Source: Listeria farberi (GTDB lineage Bacteria; Bacillota; Bacilli; Lactobacillales; Listeriaceae). From it: 64,000 nucleotides of DNA. Shown here piece after piece: positions 44,567 to 54,286 of this stretch (its first letter is position 1; the number at the start of each line of letters is the position of its first letter). The translations under genes were made by a program, and so were the position numbers. The notes below the pieces were generated by a model. It was not told the DNA's origin, made no database searches, and saw only the letters and a program-made list of their open reading frames with translations. The stretch spans positions 86,202 to 150,201 of the forward strand of contig NZ_JAARZJ010000009.1 of assembly GCF_014229245.1 (NCBI RefSeq), read 5' to 3'.

Positions 44567-47500
44567 GTGAATCGTTTGAAAAAATTAGTAACTATATTAA
44601 TTTGTACTTTGCTTATAGTTTCACTTCTTCCATTTTCTGTCTGGGCAGAAGACCAAGAAGGGGCTGAAACAAACGTAGGAGAAAATGCTACGAAAGAAAA
44701 GATTACTCAGGAAATAACTCCGAATGAGACTACAAAAGAAACTACAGCAAATGAACCAATAAGCACAAAATCATTTCCTACGGGGAATTATTCTGGGGAC
44801 TTTAGTATTAATTCTCAAAAAGATGTTATTGAGTCTGGTCAGACAGTGAACTATAACATCTATTTAAAAATCACTGGACCAAACACAAGTTATAGAAATG
44901 CTAAATTGGTAATCAATTTACCGGAAAATGGGGAATTCACACAAGCACTAAATGAACTTAAAATCGCAGGTGTTACGCCTAGTTATAACAAAACAACTCG
45001 TCAACTTGTTTACACCTACCAAACGCTAAATAGCGGTGTAGTTGACAAAGTTATTCTAAAGCTTTCTACCAAAAATGGTTATACACCAAATGGTACGAAA
45101 TTAGAAGTAACAGGCGAATTTAGTGCAGATAATTTATCAGAAAAAGTAACGGAGCAAGCTGAAACAATTGTAAATGCAACAGCTACAACGGCTTTATCAA
45201 ATGACTTTACTAAAGTAGAAAATAGTATCAATAATAATCCGAGCCAAGGTGACATTGGAATTTGGTCTTTCAATCTAAATATACCGAAAAAATCTACTGG
45301 AAGCCTTTTTATTGAAGAAGGAAAGAAGATTATTATTGAATATACGTTAGACGATAAGCTAGATTATTTAGGAGTAGCAGGAGATACACCGGAGCCAACA
45401 AAAATCGAAGGACAAAAACTAACTTGGGAAATTGCAACACCTACATATTTGGAACAAGAAAAAGCAACTAGTTTACTTAATAAGACTTTCCAAATTAGAA
45501 CGTTCTTCCAAACTACTATACCAAATTTTGCGACGGTGCAAAATAAAGCAGTAGCAACAACAAGCTTTGTTACTTTAGCTGATAGCATTATAGACACTTC
45601 AAATGCATCTGTCTCCGTCTCAGCAAGTGATCCAGCGACAATTCCGCCGACTATTGGAAGTGTCTATGCCCCAGCACACAGAGGACCGGTGGATGCAGAT
45701 TGGGGAATTGCTACTGTGACCGGAAACCCAGATATAAAAGCATATGATAGTGCCAAATTAGGCTTTAGTTTGATGCTAAATTCAGCGATGAATGATTCTC
45801 CTTCATATGACTTCCTTTACTATGATGTTTACTACAATATGGATGATAATTTAAAATTGGATTATTTTCGAAGTGGCGATTTTTATTTTAAACCAAATAT
45901 TAATTATCCAGGCTGGCCAAAGCTAAAAAAATCACCTAAATATAATTTGCTTGTAAAATACGGTGATGATACTGACTGGACGACGTTAAAAGAAGATGTA
46001 GAACTAGGCAAAATGTATTCAAGAAAAGATCTTGGAATTCCAGATGATAAACATGTAAGTAAAATATGGCTTCATTTCACATATGCACCAGCTGGAATGT
46101 ACGGAGCAGATCTATCTTTCTTTACAACAGTCAAAGAAGGGTATGTAGGCGAAGTTAGAAATAGCACACAAATCAACATGTATGGAGCGGATAGCCAAGG
46201 TTATATCCATTATCATGATGAGACAAATCCTTGGCCGGAAAATTGGCAAAAATATGCCGGTGACCGGACGGCTCAAATTATACCGCAACCAATTGGGAAA
46301 AATAAATTTGTCCAAGGATCGGTTGCATTTGATGATACCGATGGAAATTTAATCAACATAGGCGATAATTCAGTTTCAGTTAATTTAGAAAGCAATAAAG
46401 CTTCCATATCACGATTAACTGGTCCTTTTGAAGCAATGGTTCTTTTACCTTCTGGCGTGAAAATGAAAAACACGGATCAAGAAGGCTTCAATGTCAGCGT
46501 GTTAAATAGTAATTACCAAAATTCAGGACGTCAATTACTAAAAGTTAAATGGGACAAAAAGACGCTTTTACCAGCAGAAAAATTAACAGCAAAAATTAAT
46601 GTGAGCGTATCAAAGGACACACCAAGTAATATGTCTATTGAAATGTTTGGGTTCTTGCAGGATACAGATTTTAATGTGCCAGAAGTGACTGGTACTCCAA
46701 CAATTTCTGATACAAAAATGGAAATTGACTCAGATGACATTAATCGAAATGGGAATTCGGAAGAGTCTAGAATCACATCGGGAAACCATTACATTTTAAA
46801 TACGAGTAATCATTTGAAAATTAGTAAAAAAGCTAAGGGTAATCGCGATAAAGAATACAGCGGACTGGCAAATGCCACAACAAATTCCATCGTGTCGTAT
46901 CAATTATTACTAGAAAATGATTCGGACGAAAAAATAGCCAACATGGTATTAATGGATGTTTTGCCAAGTGAAAAAGATTTAGGAATTACAGATAACAGCG
47001 AACGTGGTAGTAAATTCAACTTGGAGCTAACAAAAGCAGTAGCAATTCCAAATGAATGGAAAGATAAGGTCGAAGTAACTTATAGTACTGCCAAAAACCC
47101 TAAACGCGCGGGCGTTCTCGATAAGCACACGATTTATCCAACTGGTTCAGAACCTCTAGTTGATAACGCAGAAGCAACAGAAGCAGATTGGTTAACCGCA
47201 TCAGAAGTACAAGATTGGTCCAAAATTTACTCTTTTAAAATGGAACTAAAAGAAGGTATTGAGTGGATTCCTGGGAAATCCATGAACATTCAATTTGATT
47301 TAAAAACACCAAAGAAAAACCAAATAGGTAAGGAACTTTTAAAACAGCAAACGAAAAAAGAAGACCGAGCTGCATGGAATTCTTTTGCTGTTGCTGTAAA
47401 TAATTCTCAAGTAATTGAGCCGGCCCAAGTAGGAGTGGCTTTAGATGACAGTGTTGCGCCAGTTACAGTGCAATATGTTGATCAAAACCATAAACAAATT

Positions 47501-48010
47501 GCCAGCCCAGAAACATTAACTGGGGCTTACGGAGAAAAATTCACTGCAAAACAGAAAAAAATTGCTAACTACACCCTTGTAAAAACACCCGCGAATGTAA
47601 GTGGAACATTTAACGAAAAAGCTCAGACAGTTACTTTTATTTACCAAAAAGTGACAGCCGGAAGCATCATTGTTGATTACGTCGATAAAGATGGTGCGAA
47701 ATTAGCTGATTCAATTGTCTTAACAGGTAATTTAAATTCCAGTTATCGAACTTCAGCAAAAAAAATCTCGGGATATAAATTGTACCAAACACCCAAAAAT
47801 GCAATGGGGAAATTTTTGAACACTTCACAAAAAGTAACTTATGTGTATGAAAAAACTAGCGCTTTATCAGTTTCTTCTAATGAGGGAACTGAAAATGGGA
47901 AAAAACCGGCAAAACTACCACAAACTGGAGACTCAAAGAAAAATAATTTGTGGTTTATCCTTGGACTACTCTTACTTTCAAGTACTTTTGTGATTATGAA
48001 GAAAAAATGA
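44567..48010 (+). CDS. LPXTG surface protein with MucBP repeats
   Basis: A 1147-residue wall-anchored protein. Signal peptide to about 28 (VWAED), a Thr/Glu/Asn-rich low-complexity stretch (32-66), a long region of beta-rich adhesin-like domains (about 70-955), two MucBP repeats (about 962-1030 and 1031-1098; VTVQYVDQNHKQIA and IIVDYVDKDGAKLA) and the sorting signal LPQTG at 1117-1121, then a membrane segment and KKK. It is a SrtA substrate and likely an adhesin; MucBP domains suggest glycan or mucin contact. GTG start with AAAGGAGGAG upstream. The ligand is unknown. Confidence 0.9.
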   Translation: MNRLKKLVTILICTLLIVSLLPFSVWAEDQEGAETNVGENATKEKITQEITPNETTKETTANEPISTKSFPTGNYSGDFSINSQKDVIESGQTVNYNIYLKITGPNTSYRNAKLVINLPENGEFTQALNELKIAGVTPSYNKTTRQLVYTYQTLNSGVVDKVILKLSTKNGYTPNGTKLEVTGEFSADNLSEKVTEQAETIVNATATTALSNDFTKVENSINNNPSQGDIGIWSFNLNIPKKSTGSLFIEEGKKIIIEYTLDDKLDYLGVAGDTPEPTKIEGQKLTWEIATPTYLEQEKATSLLNKTFQIRTFFQTTIPNFATVQNKAVATTSFVTLADSIIDTSNASVSVSASDPATIPPTIGSVYAPAHRGPVDADWGIATVTGNPDIKAYDSAKLGFSLMLNSAMNDSPSYDFLYYDVYYNMDDNLKLDYFRSGDFYFKPNINYPGWPKLKKSPKYNLLVKYGDDTDWTTLKEDVELGKMYSRKDLGIPDDKHVSKIWLHFTYAPAGMYGADLSFFTTVKEGYVGEVRNSTQINMYGADSQGYIHYHDETNPWPENWQKYAGDRTAQIIPQPIGKNKFVQGSVAFDDTDGNLINIGDNSVSVNLESNKASISRLTGPFEAMVLLPSGVKMKNTDQEGFNVSVLNSNYQNSGRQLLKVKWDKKTLLPAEKLTAKINVSVSKDTPSNMSIEMFGFLQDTDFNVPEVTGTPTISDTKMEIDSDDINRNGNSEESRITSGNHYILNTSNHLKISKKAKGNRDKEYSGLANATTNSIVSYQLLLENDSDEKIANMVLMDVLPSEKDLGITDNSERGSKFNLELTKAVAIPNEWKDKVEVTYSTAKNPKRAGVLDKHTIYPTGSEPLVDNAEATEADWLTASEVQDWSKIYSFKMELKEGIEWIPGKSMNIQFDLKTPKKNQIGKELLKQQTKKEDRAAWNSFAVAVNNSQVIEPAQVGVALDDSVAPVTVQYVDQNHKQIASPETLTGAYGEKFTAKQKKIANYTLVKTPANVSGTFNEKAQTVTFIYQKVTAGSIIVDYVDKDGAKLADSIVLTGNLNSSYRTSAKKISGYKLYQTPKNAMGKFLNTSQKVTYVYEKTSALSVSSNEGTENGKKPAKLPQTGDSKKNNLWFILGLLLLSSTFVIMKKK

Positions 48011-48190
48011 TTTATCAGTAATTTAAAAGGGTTTTAGGGAGTTTTTGATTATTATTGTTCACTAAAAAGACACAAATTATTTTATTTTTTCGTAAAAAGT
48101 AATTCATGGGTTCATTTATTTGATACAATTCAACAAGTCTATAAGAGATTTAACAACATTTAGAAATAGATTATAGGAGGACTAAACGTA

Positions 48191-51100
48191 GTGAAAAATA
48201 TCAGACAGTGGAAGAAGCTAGTTATTGCAATGGTTATCGGTTTACTAGTATTCCAAAATGTTTCACCTGTATTAGCAACGATGACAGGAGATGAAACAAC
48301 AAAATCAACATTAAAAATTATTAAAGAAGATAAAGATACAAAGGAAAAAATCAATGGTTCTTCCTTTGAGATAAAGAATAAAGAAACGGGTGAAACAACT
48401 GATTTAGCCATTAGTGCAGATGGTGAGGCAACTATGGATTCTCTTTTACCGGGTGAGTATCTGGTTAAAGAAAAAGTTGCAGCAAAAGGTTACATGCTAG
48501 ATGAAAAAGAATATAGTGTAACTTTAGCAGAAAAGGAAGAAGTAATTACTTCAGTTTCAACAAAAGAAAAAGAAGAAACAACTAAAGAAACAACGACACC
48601 AATTAAAAAATCTACCCAAAATGCAAATCTAAAAGCTGCTATTACAGAAAATATTTTTACTAAAGTAACATTAAAAGATGGTAATGGGGCTGAAATCAAC
48701 ACTTCAGATCGGATTCAAAATGGTAGTGGTGTTGTACTTAATATGAATTTTGCTTTTACTGGAAAAAATTACAAAGCTGGAGACACCTTTACAACAGTTT
48801 TACCAGATGCATTTAACTTTGGGAATAAAAACCTGAGTGGAAATTTCTTGCCTTCCACAGAAGCAGAATGGACGCTTGATGTTACAACACGTGAACTCAC
48901 AATTAAATTCTTAAAAGACGGAATTCAAGAAGGCGATTATGATGTGAATATTAGTACCGCCTTCAAAGTATTTACAGCGACAGAAGAAACAATACAAGAA
49001 GTTGTTTTTAAAACAGCTGGGAAAGATACTATTTATCAAATTGAAGTAGTTCCAGTTGTTGCATATCCAACTACAGTATCTGTTACAGCAAATCCAGGTG
49101 TAGTTAATCCAACAAAAGGACAAGTTGATGCAAAATTCAACCTAACTAAAGAAAAAGACGCTAAGGGTGAGCTGAAACTTAATGATTATGCTTCTGGTGG
49201 AACAACAACCATAGATAGAGATAGCATTAAAGTTTATTCAAGTGATGTCAGTGCTGGTGGTACCTTTATGGGTACAAAAAAATTACTCGTTGAAGGCACA
49301 GATTATACATTGACGTATTCTTCGACAGCTTTAGTAGTTTCGCTTAATGGTGGGCTTGCTGGGAAAGGCTATCAAGTAACATATGACCGAACAATTAATA
49401 AACCAAGCGATTCACTTTCTTATATGTCTACCCAAGCATACACAGTTGGAGATTCAGGGATACTATCAAGTAATTCGTCTTATGTCTATTTAGCAATGAC
49501 CAATTACAAACATTTAGAGAAAAAAGCTACTTATAACGGTACGACACAAAGTATTGATTGGGTAATTAATTTCAACTATGACCAAGATGAAATTTCTCCT
49601 TCTACTGTACTTACCGATGTGTTAGCAGATAATGATGTAGAGTATGTTGCGGATTCACTCAAAATCAAACGCGTAACATTTAATGCGACAACTGGTGTAC
49701 CAATTATTGGTAGCGATGCATCAAGCGACTGGACAACATCGACAATCTCAAATAATGGGAATTTTAATTTAACGTATAAAGCTACTAATACAAACGCATA
49801 TCAAATCACTTATTCTACTAAAATAACTGATTTTAAAGATCGTAAAATTAAAAATGAAATTACGGATGAAAATGGCGTTTCAGCTGATGCAACCATTGCT
49901 ATTCAACCTGATTTGCTGAAAAAAGAAGCAGGAAGCATTGATTACTTCAATAATACAATGAGTTGGAAAATCACTGCTAACTCAGACAAAATTAAAATGG
50001 ATAATCTTAACATTACAGACAAATTTTCTACGGGTGTTAAAAGCCTAAAAAGTTACACTGTTCGTGCTTATACAGATAATTTCACTAGCGTAGTATTAAC
50101 AGAAGGAAAAGACTTTACTATTAATAAAAATGTCACTCCAGCAGGATTTTACATACAATTAATTGGTGATTATGCTTCTACAAATAAAAAAATTGTAGTA
50201 GATATTGTTACTAATATTGACTTATCTGATGTAACGAACACAATTGATAACAAAGCATTTATTTCATACTACGATGGGGGAACTATCAAATACGTAGAAG
50301 AAGTAACTGCTTCAGCTACACCAGATGCGAAAATGATGACAAATGGTGGGAAATACGGTGCGTACAATGCAACAACAGGGAACATAGATTGGATTGTTTC
50401 TGCAAATGCAATGGCGAAGAGCTACGATAACTTGATTTTGGATGACCCAATTCCGACTGGATTAACTTATGTAGAAGGTTCTTTACAATATCGTAATGTG
50501 GAGTCATCAACCGAAATGATGAGTTTACAAATTCCACTTAATTCTACTGGAACATTGGCCAAAGCAGGGGATAAAAATTACCCAACCAAAGTAGATACAA
50601 CTGGAAATAAAATACATTTAGAATTTGCCAATTTAGATAACACTCGTGTATTTATTAAATATAGTACCAAACCAGATGAAAATTGGTATTTTTATAAATA
50701 TGTGCAAAACATAGCGAAAGTTACTGATAATGGTACAGATGAGCACACATATTCTTATCAAGCCTATGCAAGCAAACTTTTCAATGCGATGACAAAAACG
50801 GCTACCATTGATTCAACTTATAATAATAAAGTTAACTGGACTGTAACACTTAATAATATTTCAAAAGATCGTCCTATTAATAACCCAACATTAACTGATA
50901 CGATGAAAAGCGGAACAACAGGAGCACAAGTTGTAAAAAGTAGTTTTAAAGTAATTAATGAAACAACTGGGGACGATATTGACTCAAAATACTATGATAT
51001 AACGTTTACGGATAATAATTTTACTATCCAGTTTAAAGATTACAAAGCAACAGATCCAATCAAAGTAACCTATAGTACAGTTAGTTTGATGTCAGGTTTG

Positions 51101-53038
51101 ATTAGTAACACAGCTACAACAGCATCACCTGACTATGGTAGTCTCCCATTGTCATACAAATCCAGAACAACGAATATTTCTCCAGCTTTCACCATTGGTA
51201 GTGGTAGCGGGACGGCGACAATTGGTTCACTTGAAATTACCAAAGTTGATAAAAAGGATAATACAAAAAAACTAGCCGGAGCTAAATTCCAACTTTACAC
51301 GCTTGAAGGAGATAAAGCTGGGCAAGAAGCAACAACTGATTCAGAAGGAAAAATCGTCATGGACGGCCTTCAATCAGGGAAATATAAGCTAGTTGAAACA
51401 GCAGCGCCAACAGGATATTCAATTAGTGATGAATACAAAGATGGTAAAGAAATCACGATTACTGCTGATGCAGCGACGAGCGTTACAATTGAAAACACAG
51501 AACAAACTGGTGGCGCGGTTCTGCAAAAAGAAGATAGTGTAACAAAAGATGCTATTGCTGGCGCAGAATTTGAATTACAAAAAGCAGACGGAACAAAAGT
51601 ATCCGAAAACTTAGTAACAGATGCAGATGGTAAAATTGAAGTGACTGATTTAGCGCCAGGGGACTATCAATTTGTAGAAACAAAAGCACCAACAGGCTAT
51701 GTACTTGATGCAACACCAACGAAATTCACGGTGGAGTTCAACCAAACAGCAGCTGTAGTTGTTACAAAAGAAAACACAGCCAAAGCTGGTAGCGTAGTTC
51801 TAACGAAAGAAGATAGCGTAACAAAAGCTGCGTTATCTGATGCGGAGTTTGAACTGCAAACTGCTACTGGAACTAAAGTAAAAGATAATTTAACAACGAA
51901 TGCAAGTGGTGAGATAGAAGTAGCTGATTTAGCACCAGGCGATTACAAGTTTGTAGAAACAAAAGCGCCAACAGGCTACGAACTAGACGCCACACCGGTT
52001 ACATTTACTATCGAATTTAACCAAGCGACTGCAGTCAAAGTAACAAAAGAAAATGTTGCGAAAACTGGTAGTGTAGTTCTTACTAAACTAGATAGTAAAT
52101 CAAAAAGTAATTTAGCTGGGGCAGAGTTTGAATTACAAACAAAACTTGGGGTAAGTTTGAAAGATAGGGTAGTAACAGAAGCAAATGGTCAGTTGCAAAT
52201 TGATCAATTAGCACCGGGTGACTATCAACTAGTAGAAACAAAAGCACCAGCAGGTTATGAACTTGATGCCACACCGGTTGAATTCACCATTGAATTTAAC
52301 CAAAAAGATGCAGTTCAAGTGACTAAAACGAATAAAATGTCTACTGGATCTGTTGTGTTAACTAAAACTGATGGGCAAACAAATGCACCTCTTGCAGATG
52401 CGACGTTCAAATTAGTAGACGCAGATAATAACGTCACAGAAAACCTAACAACAGATGCTTCTGGTAAACTGGAAATAACTGATTTAGCTCCTGGAGATTA
52501 TCAATTAATTGAAACAAAAGCACCCGCGGGTTATGAATTAGACACCGTTCCAGTTGATGTGAAAATCACTTTTAACCAAAAAGAAGCACTTCAAGTAGCC
52601 AAAACAAATTTAAAAACTGTTGTAAGTGGTAAAGTAATAGCAGAATTTGTTGATACGAAAGGGAATGTATTAGCAGAACAAGAGATTCATACCGGTTTAG
52701 TGGGTGAGAAATATGTAACGAAGGCAAAAGCTATCTCAGGGTATAAACTAACAAAAGATCCTACAAATAAAGTTGGTTTATACAAAGAAACAGAACAAAA
52801 AGTAACCTTTGTATATGAGAAAAATAAATTACCACTCGTTGTCGACCCTACCAAACCAGTAAAACCTACTAAACCAACAAAACCATCAGTAAGCCCTTCA
52901 AAACAAGCTACAGTGAAAAAAGTACAAAGTCTTCCTTCAACAGGAGATAATTCACTAGCTAATCTAATCATTACGGGATTATTCGCTAGTGCACTTGGAC
53001 TTTTCTTACTAAGAAAATCCAAGCAAGTAAACAAATAA
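48191..53038 (+). CDS. Giant LPXTG adhesin-like protein with SpaA/Cna-B repeats and MucBP domain
   Basis: A 1615-residue wall-anchored protein. Signal peptide to about 30; an N-terminal SpaA-like domain (about 35-110, LKIIKEDKDTKEKINGSSFEI); a collagen-adhesin-like head (about 155-410); four related collagen-binding-like domains, each with a KxATYN...xIDW or similar motif (about 440-1000); five SpaA/Cna-B repeats (1011-1477), three of them with an exact 93-residue period; one MucBP domain (about 1478-1545); a Pro/Lys-rich wall-spanning stretch; LPSTG at 1581-1585, membrane segment, basic tail. The repeats keep the Lys, Glu and Asn needed for self-formed isopeptide bonds. GTG start with AGGAGG upstream. 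Ligand unknown. Confidence 0.9.
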   Translation: MKNIRQWKKLVIAMVIGLLVFQNVSPVLATMTGDETTKSTLKIIKEDKDTKEKINGSSFEIKNKETGETTDLAISADGEATMDSLLPGEYLVKEKVAAKGYMLDEKEYSVTLAEKEEVITSVSTKEKEETTKETTTPIKKSTQNANLKAAITENIFTKVTLKDGNGAEINTSDRIQNGSGVVLNMNFAFTGKNYKAGDTFTTVLPDAFNFGNKNLSGNFLPSTEAEWTLDVTTRELTIKFLKDGIQEGDYDVNISTAFKVFTATEETIQEVVFKTAGKDTIYQIEVVPVVAYPTTVSVTANPGVVNPTKGQVDAKFNLTKEKDAKGELKLNDYASGGTTTIDRDSIKVYSSDVSAGGTFMGTKKLLVEGTDYTLTYSSTALVVSLNGGLAGKGYQVTYDRTINKPSDSLSYMSTQAYTVGDSGILSSNSSYVYLAMTNYKHLEKKATYNGTTQSIDWVINFNYDQDEISPSTVLTDVLADNDVEYVADSLKIKRVTFNATTGVPIIGSDASSDWTTSTISNNGNFNLTYKATNTNAYQITYSTKITDFKDRKIKNEITDENGVSADATIAIQPDLLKKEAGSIDYFNNTMSWKITANSDKIKMDNLNITDKFSTGVKSLKSYTVRAYTDNFTSVVLTEGKDFTINKNVTPAGFYIQLIGDYASTNKKIVVDIVTNIDLSDVTNTIDNKAFISYYDGGTIKYVEEVTASATPDAKMMTNGGKYGAYNATTGNIDWIVSANAMAKSYDNLILDDPIPTGLTYVEGSLQYRNVESSTEMMSLQIPLNSTGTLAKAGDKNYPTKVDTTGNKIHLEFANLDNTRVFIKYSTKPDENWYFYKYVQNIAKVTDNGTDEHTYSYQAYASKLFNAMTKTATIDSTYNNKVNWTVTLNNISKDRPINNPTLTDTMKSGTTGAQVVKSSFKVINETTGDDIDSKYYDITFTDNNFTIQFKDYKATDPIKVTYSTVSLMSGLISNTATTASPDYGSLPLSYKSRTTNISPAFTIGSGSGTATIGSLEITKVDKKDNTKKLAGAKFQLYTLEGDKAGQEATTDSEGKIVMDGLQSGKYKLVETAAPTGYSISDEYKDGKEITITADAATSVTIENTEQTGGAVLQKEDSVTKDAIAGAEFELQKADGTKVSENLVTDADGKIEVTDLAPGDYQFVETKAPTGYVLDATPTKFTVEFNQTAAVVVTKENTAKAGSVVLTKEDSVTKAALSDAEFELQTATGTKVKDNLTTNASGEIEVADLAPGDYKFVETKAPTGYELDATPVTFTIEFNQATAVKVTKENVAKTGSVVLTKLDSKSKSNLAGAEFELQTKLGVSLKDRVVTEANGQLQIDQLAPGDYQLVETKAPAGYELDATPVEFTIEFNQKDAVQVTKTNKMSTGSVVLTKTDGQTNAPLADATFKLVDADNNVTENLTTDASGKLEITDLAPGDYQLIETKAPAGYELDTVPVDVKITFNQKEALQVAKTNLKTVVSGKVIAEFVDTKGNVLAEQEIHTGLVGEKYVTKAKAISGYKLTKDPTNKVGLYKETEQKVTFVYEKNKLPLVVDPTKPVKPTKPTKPSVSPSKQATVKKVQSLPSTGDNSLANLIITGLFASALGLFLLRKSKQVNK
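51512..52620 (+). repeat. Tandem ~279-bp repeats encoding SpaA-like stalk domains
   Basis: Four consecutive copies start at 51512, 51791, 52070 and 52349, spaced exactly 279 bases (93 codons), the last slightly shorter. Each encodes a [S/A]V[V/L]LxK...FxL...LAPGDYxxxETKAPxGYxLD...K[E/T]N pattern. A more divergent copy precedes them at 51221. Copy number may vary between strains by recombination. Confidence 0.9.
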
Positions 53039-53044
53039 AACAGC

Positions 53045-53081
53045 AAAAAAGCTATCCTAAGAAATTTAGGATAGCTTTTTT
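53045..53081 (+). terminator. Bidirectional terminator
   Basis: Perfect 16-bp stem AAAAAAGCTATCCTAA / TTAGGATAGCTTTTTT between the LPXTG gene and the convergent DUF4870 gene. Confidence 0.93.
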
Positions 53082-53085
53082 CATT

Positions 53086-53433
53086 TTAAATCCAAGCATC
53101 TTCTTCATTTTTCGTTAAAAGCATTTGAATACCTCGAACAATATTAAAGATAAACAGTCCAACAATAGCTATTAGTGTAAATATAAATAAGCTACCGGTA
53201 ACGAAAAATGATACATTTGCAAGTAAACCGCCATTTGTCAAAGCTGTAACGAAAACACTGGAGAAACACAGAACACCAGCGATAGTCGGGATAATGTGAG
53301 TTAGTAATGCAACTTTAGCATGATGAGTAACATCCTCTGATTTAGCAAAAATCCAAATCAATACTGGCACAATAACTGGAGCAAAGAGGATACTAAAATA
53401 ACTTAAAGCATTTAAAATACGATGATCATTCAT
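53086..53433 (-). CDS. DUF4870-type small membrane protein
   Basis: A 115-residue protein with three to four membrane segments. The N-terminal NALSYFSILFAPVIVPVLIWIFAKSE followed by VTHHAKVALLTHIIP resembles DUF4870 (Tic20-like) proteins, which have an N-terminal hairpin and a His-containing amphipathic helix. The ATG at 53433 has AAAGGTG upstream. Convergent with the LPXTG gene and separated by a shared terminator. Function unknown. Confidence 0.72.
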   Translation of the reverse strand: MNDHRILNALSYFSILFAPVIVPVLIWIFAKSEDVTHHAKVALLTHIIPTIAGVLCFSSVFVTALTNGGLLANVSFFVTGSLFIFTLIAIVGLFIFNIVRGIQMLLTKNEEDAWI

Positions 53434-53538
53434 AATCAACACACCTTTCTAAGATGTCTTTATTATAGCAAGACTAGGATTATGAAGCCCTCGTTTCAAG
53501 TTACAAAAAAGGAAAATAATATAACAAATATGTAAGAA

Positions 53539-54105
53539 TTATACGATTGGATTTTTAGCCTGAATAATATGAAGAAGTTGCTCTGACATAAACGCCGGTG
53601 AATGAGCAAAACTTTCTTCTGCCCAAAAAATAATCATGCCGAAAATCGCATGTGCTTGATAAGACGCAAGTAACACGGGCTCTATCCTCGATTTATCAGC
53701 TGAATAGTCAAAGTCATTTAAAATAAGTTCCCGTATAACATCACAAACTTGATTTTGAAAACTGGGACGGATTGTTGATTTTATAACTTGTGTATAAAAA
53801 GCTTGATGACCGTAAACATGATCAAAAATTTTTATCATGGAAGGTGTAAGTGTTTGGATGGAAAAAGGCGTCTTATGTGTATAAGGGTCTTGATACGCTT
53901 TTTGTAAATCAGCCAGCACTTCATCAATAATACTATCTAAAAGTTCTTCTTTGTCACGGTAATGTTTATAGAAAGTGCCTCGATTAACATCTGCTACTGT
54001 AACAATATCCGTAATAGTAATCTGTTGAAAAGGTTTTTCATCAAGAAGAGTAAATAAAGCTTGGTTTAAGGCTTGCTTTGTTTTTTTAATCCTTCTATCC
54101 ATCAT
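53539..54105 (-). CDS. TetR-family repressor
   Basis: A 188-residue TetR regulator. The helix-turn-helix ITITDIVTVADVNRGTFYKHYRDKEELLDSI is at residues about 30-60; the rest is an all-helical ligand domain of the YttP/DhaS-like type. It is divergent from the short-chain dehydrogenase gene. A palindrome TGTTGcttaatCAACA between them is a plausible operator. Ligand unknown; regulation of the neighbour is inferred from position. Confidence 0.88.
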   Translation of the reverse strand: MMDRRIKKTKQALNQALFTLLDEKPFQQITITDIVTVADVNRGTFYKHYRDKEELLDSIIDEVLADLQKAYQDPYTHKTPFSIQTLTPSMIKIFDHVYGHQAFYTQVIKSTIRPSFQNQVCDVIRELILNDFDYSADKSRIEPVLLASYQAHAIFGMIIFWAEESFAHSPAFMSEQLLHIIQAKNPIV

Positions 54106-54158
54106 TTTGAAACCCCCATCTGAGAAAATTTCCTATTACTATACATATAACGCAAAAG

Positions 54159-54174
54159 TGTTGCTTAATCAACA
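54159..54174. promoter_or_regulatory. Palindrome between tetR-type gene and dehydrogenase gene
   Basis: TGTTGCTTAATCAACA, palindromic in 14 of 16 positions, located 54 bases upstream of the TetR-family start. Likely TetR-family operator. Confidence 0.5.
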
Positions 54175-54194
54175 AAACAGGCTTTCTTTACATA

Positions 54195-54223
54195 TTGAAA
54201 GCGTTTTACTGCGGGGATATAAT
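54195..54223 (+). promoter_or_regulatory. Promoter of the short-chain dehydrogenase gene, with overlapping cre-like site
   Basis: TTGAAA (54195-54200), 17-base spacer, perfect TATAAT (54218-54223). The -35 overlaps TGAAAGCGTTTTAC (54196-54209), which resembles a CcpA cre site (mismatches on its right side). Confidence 0.65.
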
Positions 54224-54286
54224 TGAAATAAGAAGGATAGATATTTATCTTTCTTAGCGTAATAAAAGTGAAGGAGGAAGTTATTT

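Noticed and set aside
51512..52620. Tandem repeats as a CRISPR-like array
   Set aside because: The repeats are 279 bases, in frame and encode SpaA-like domains.
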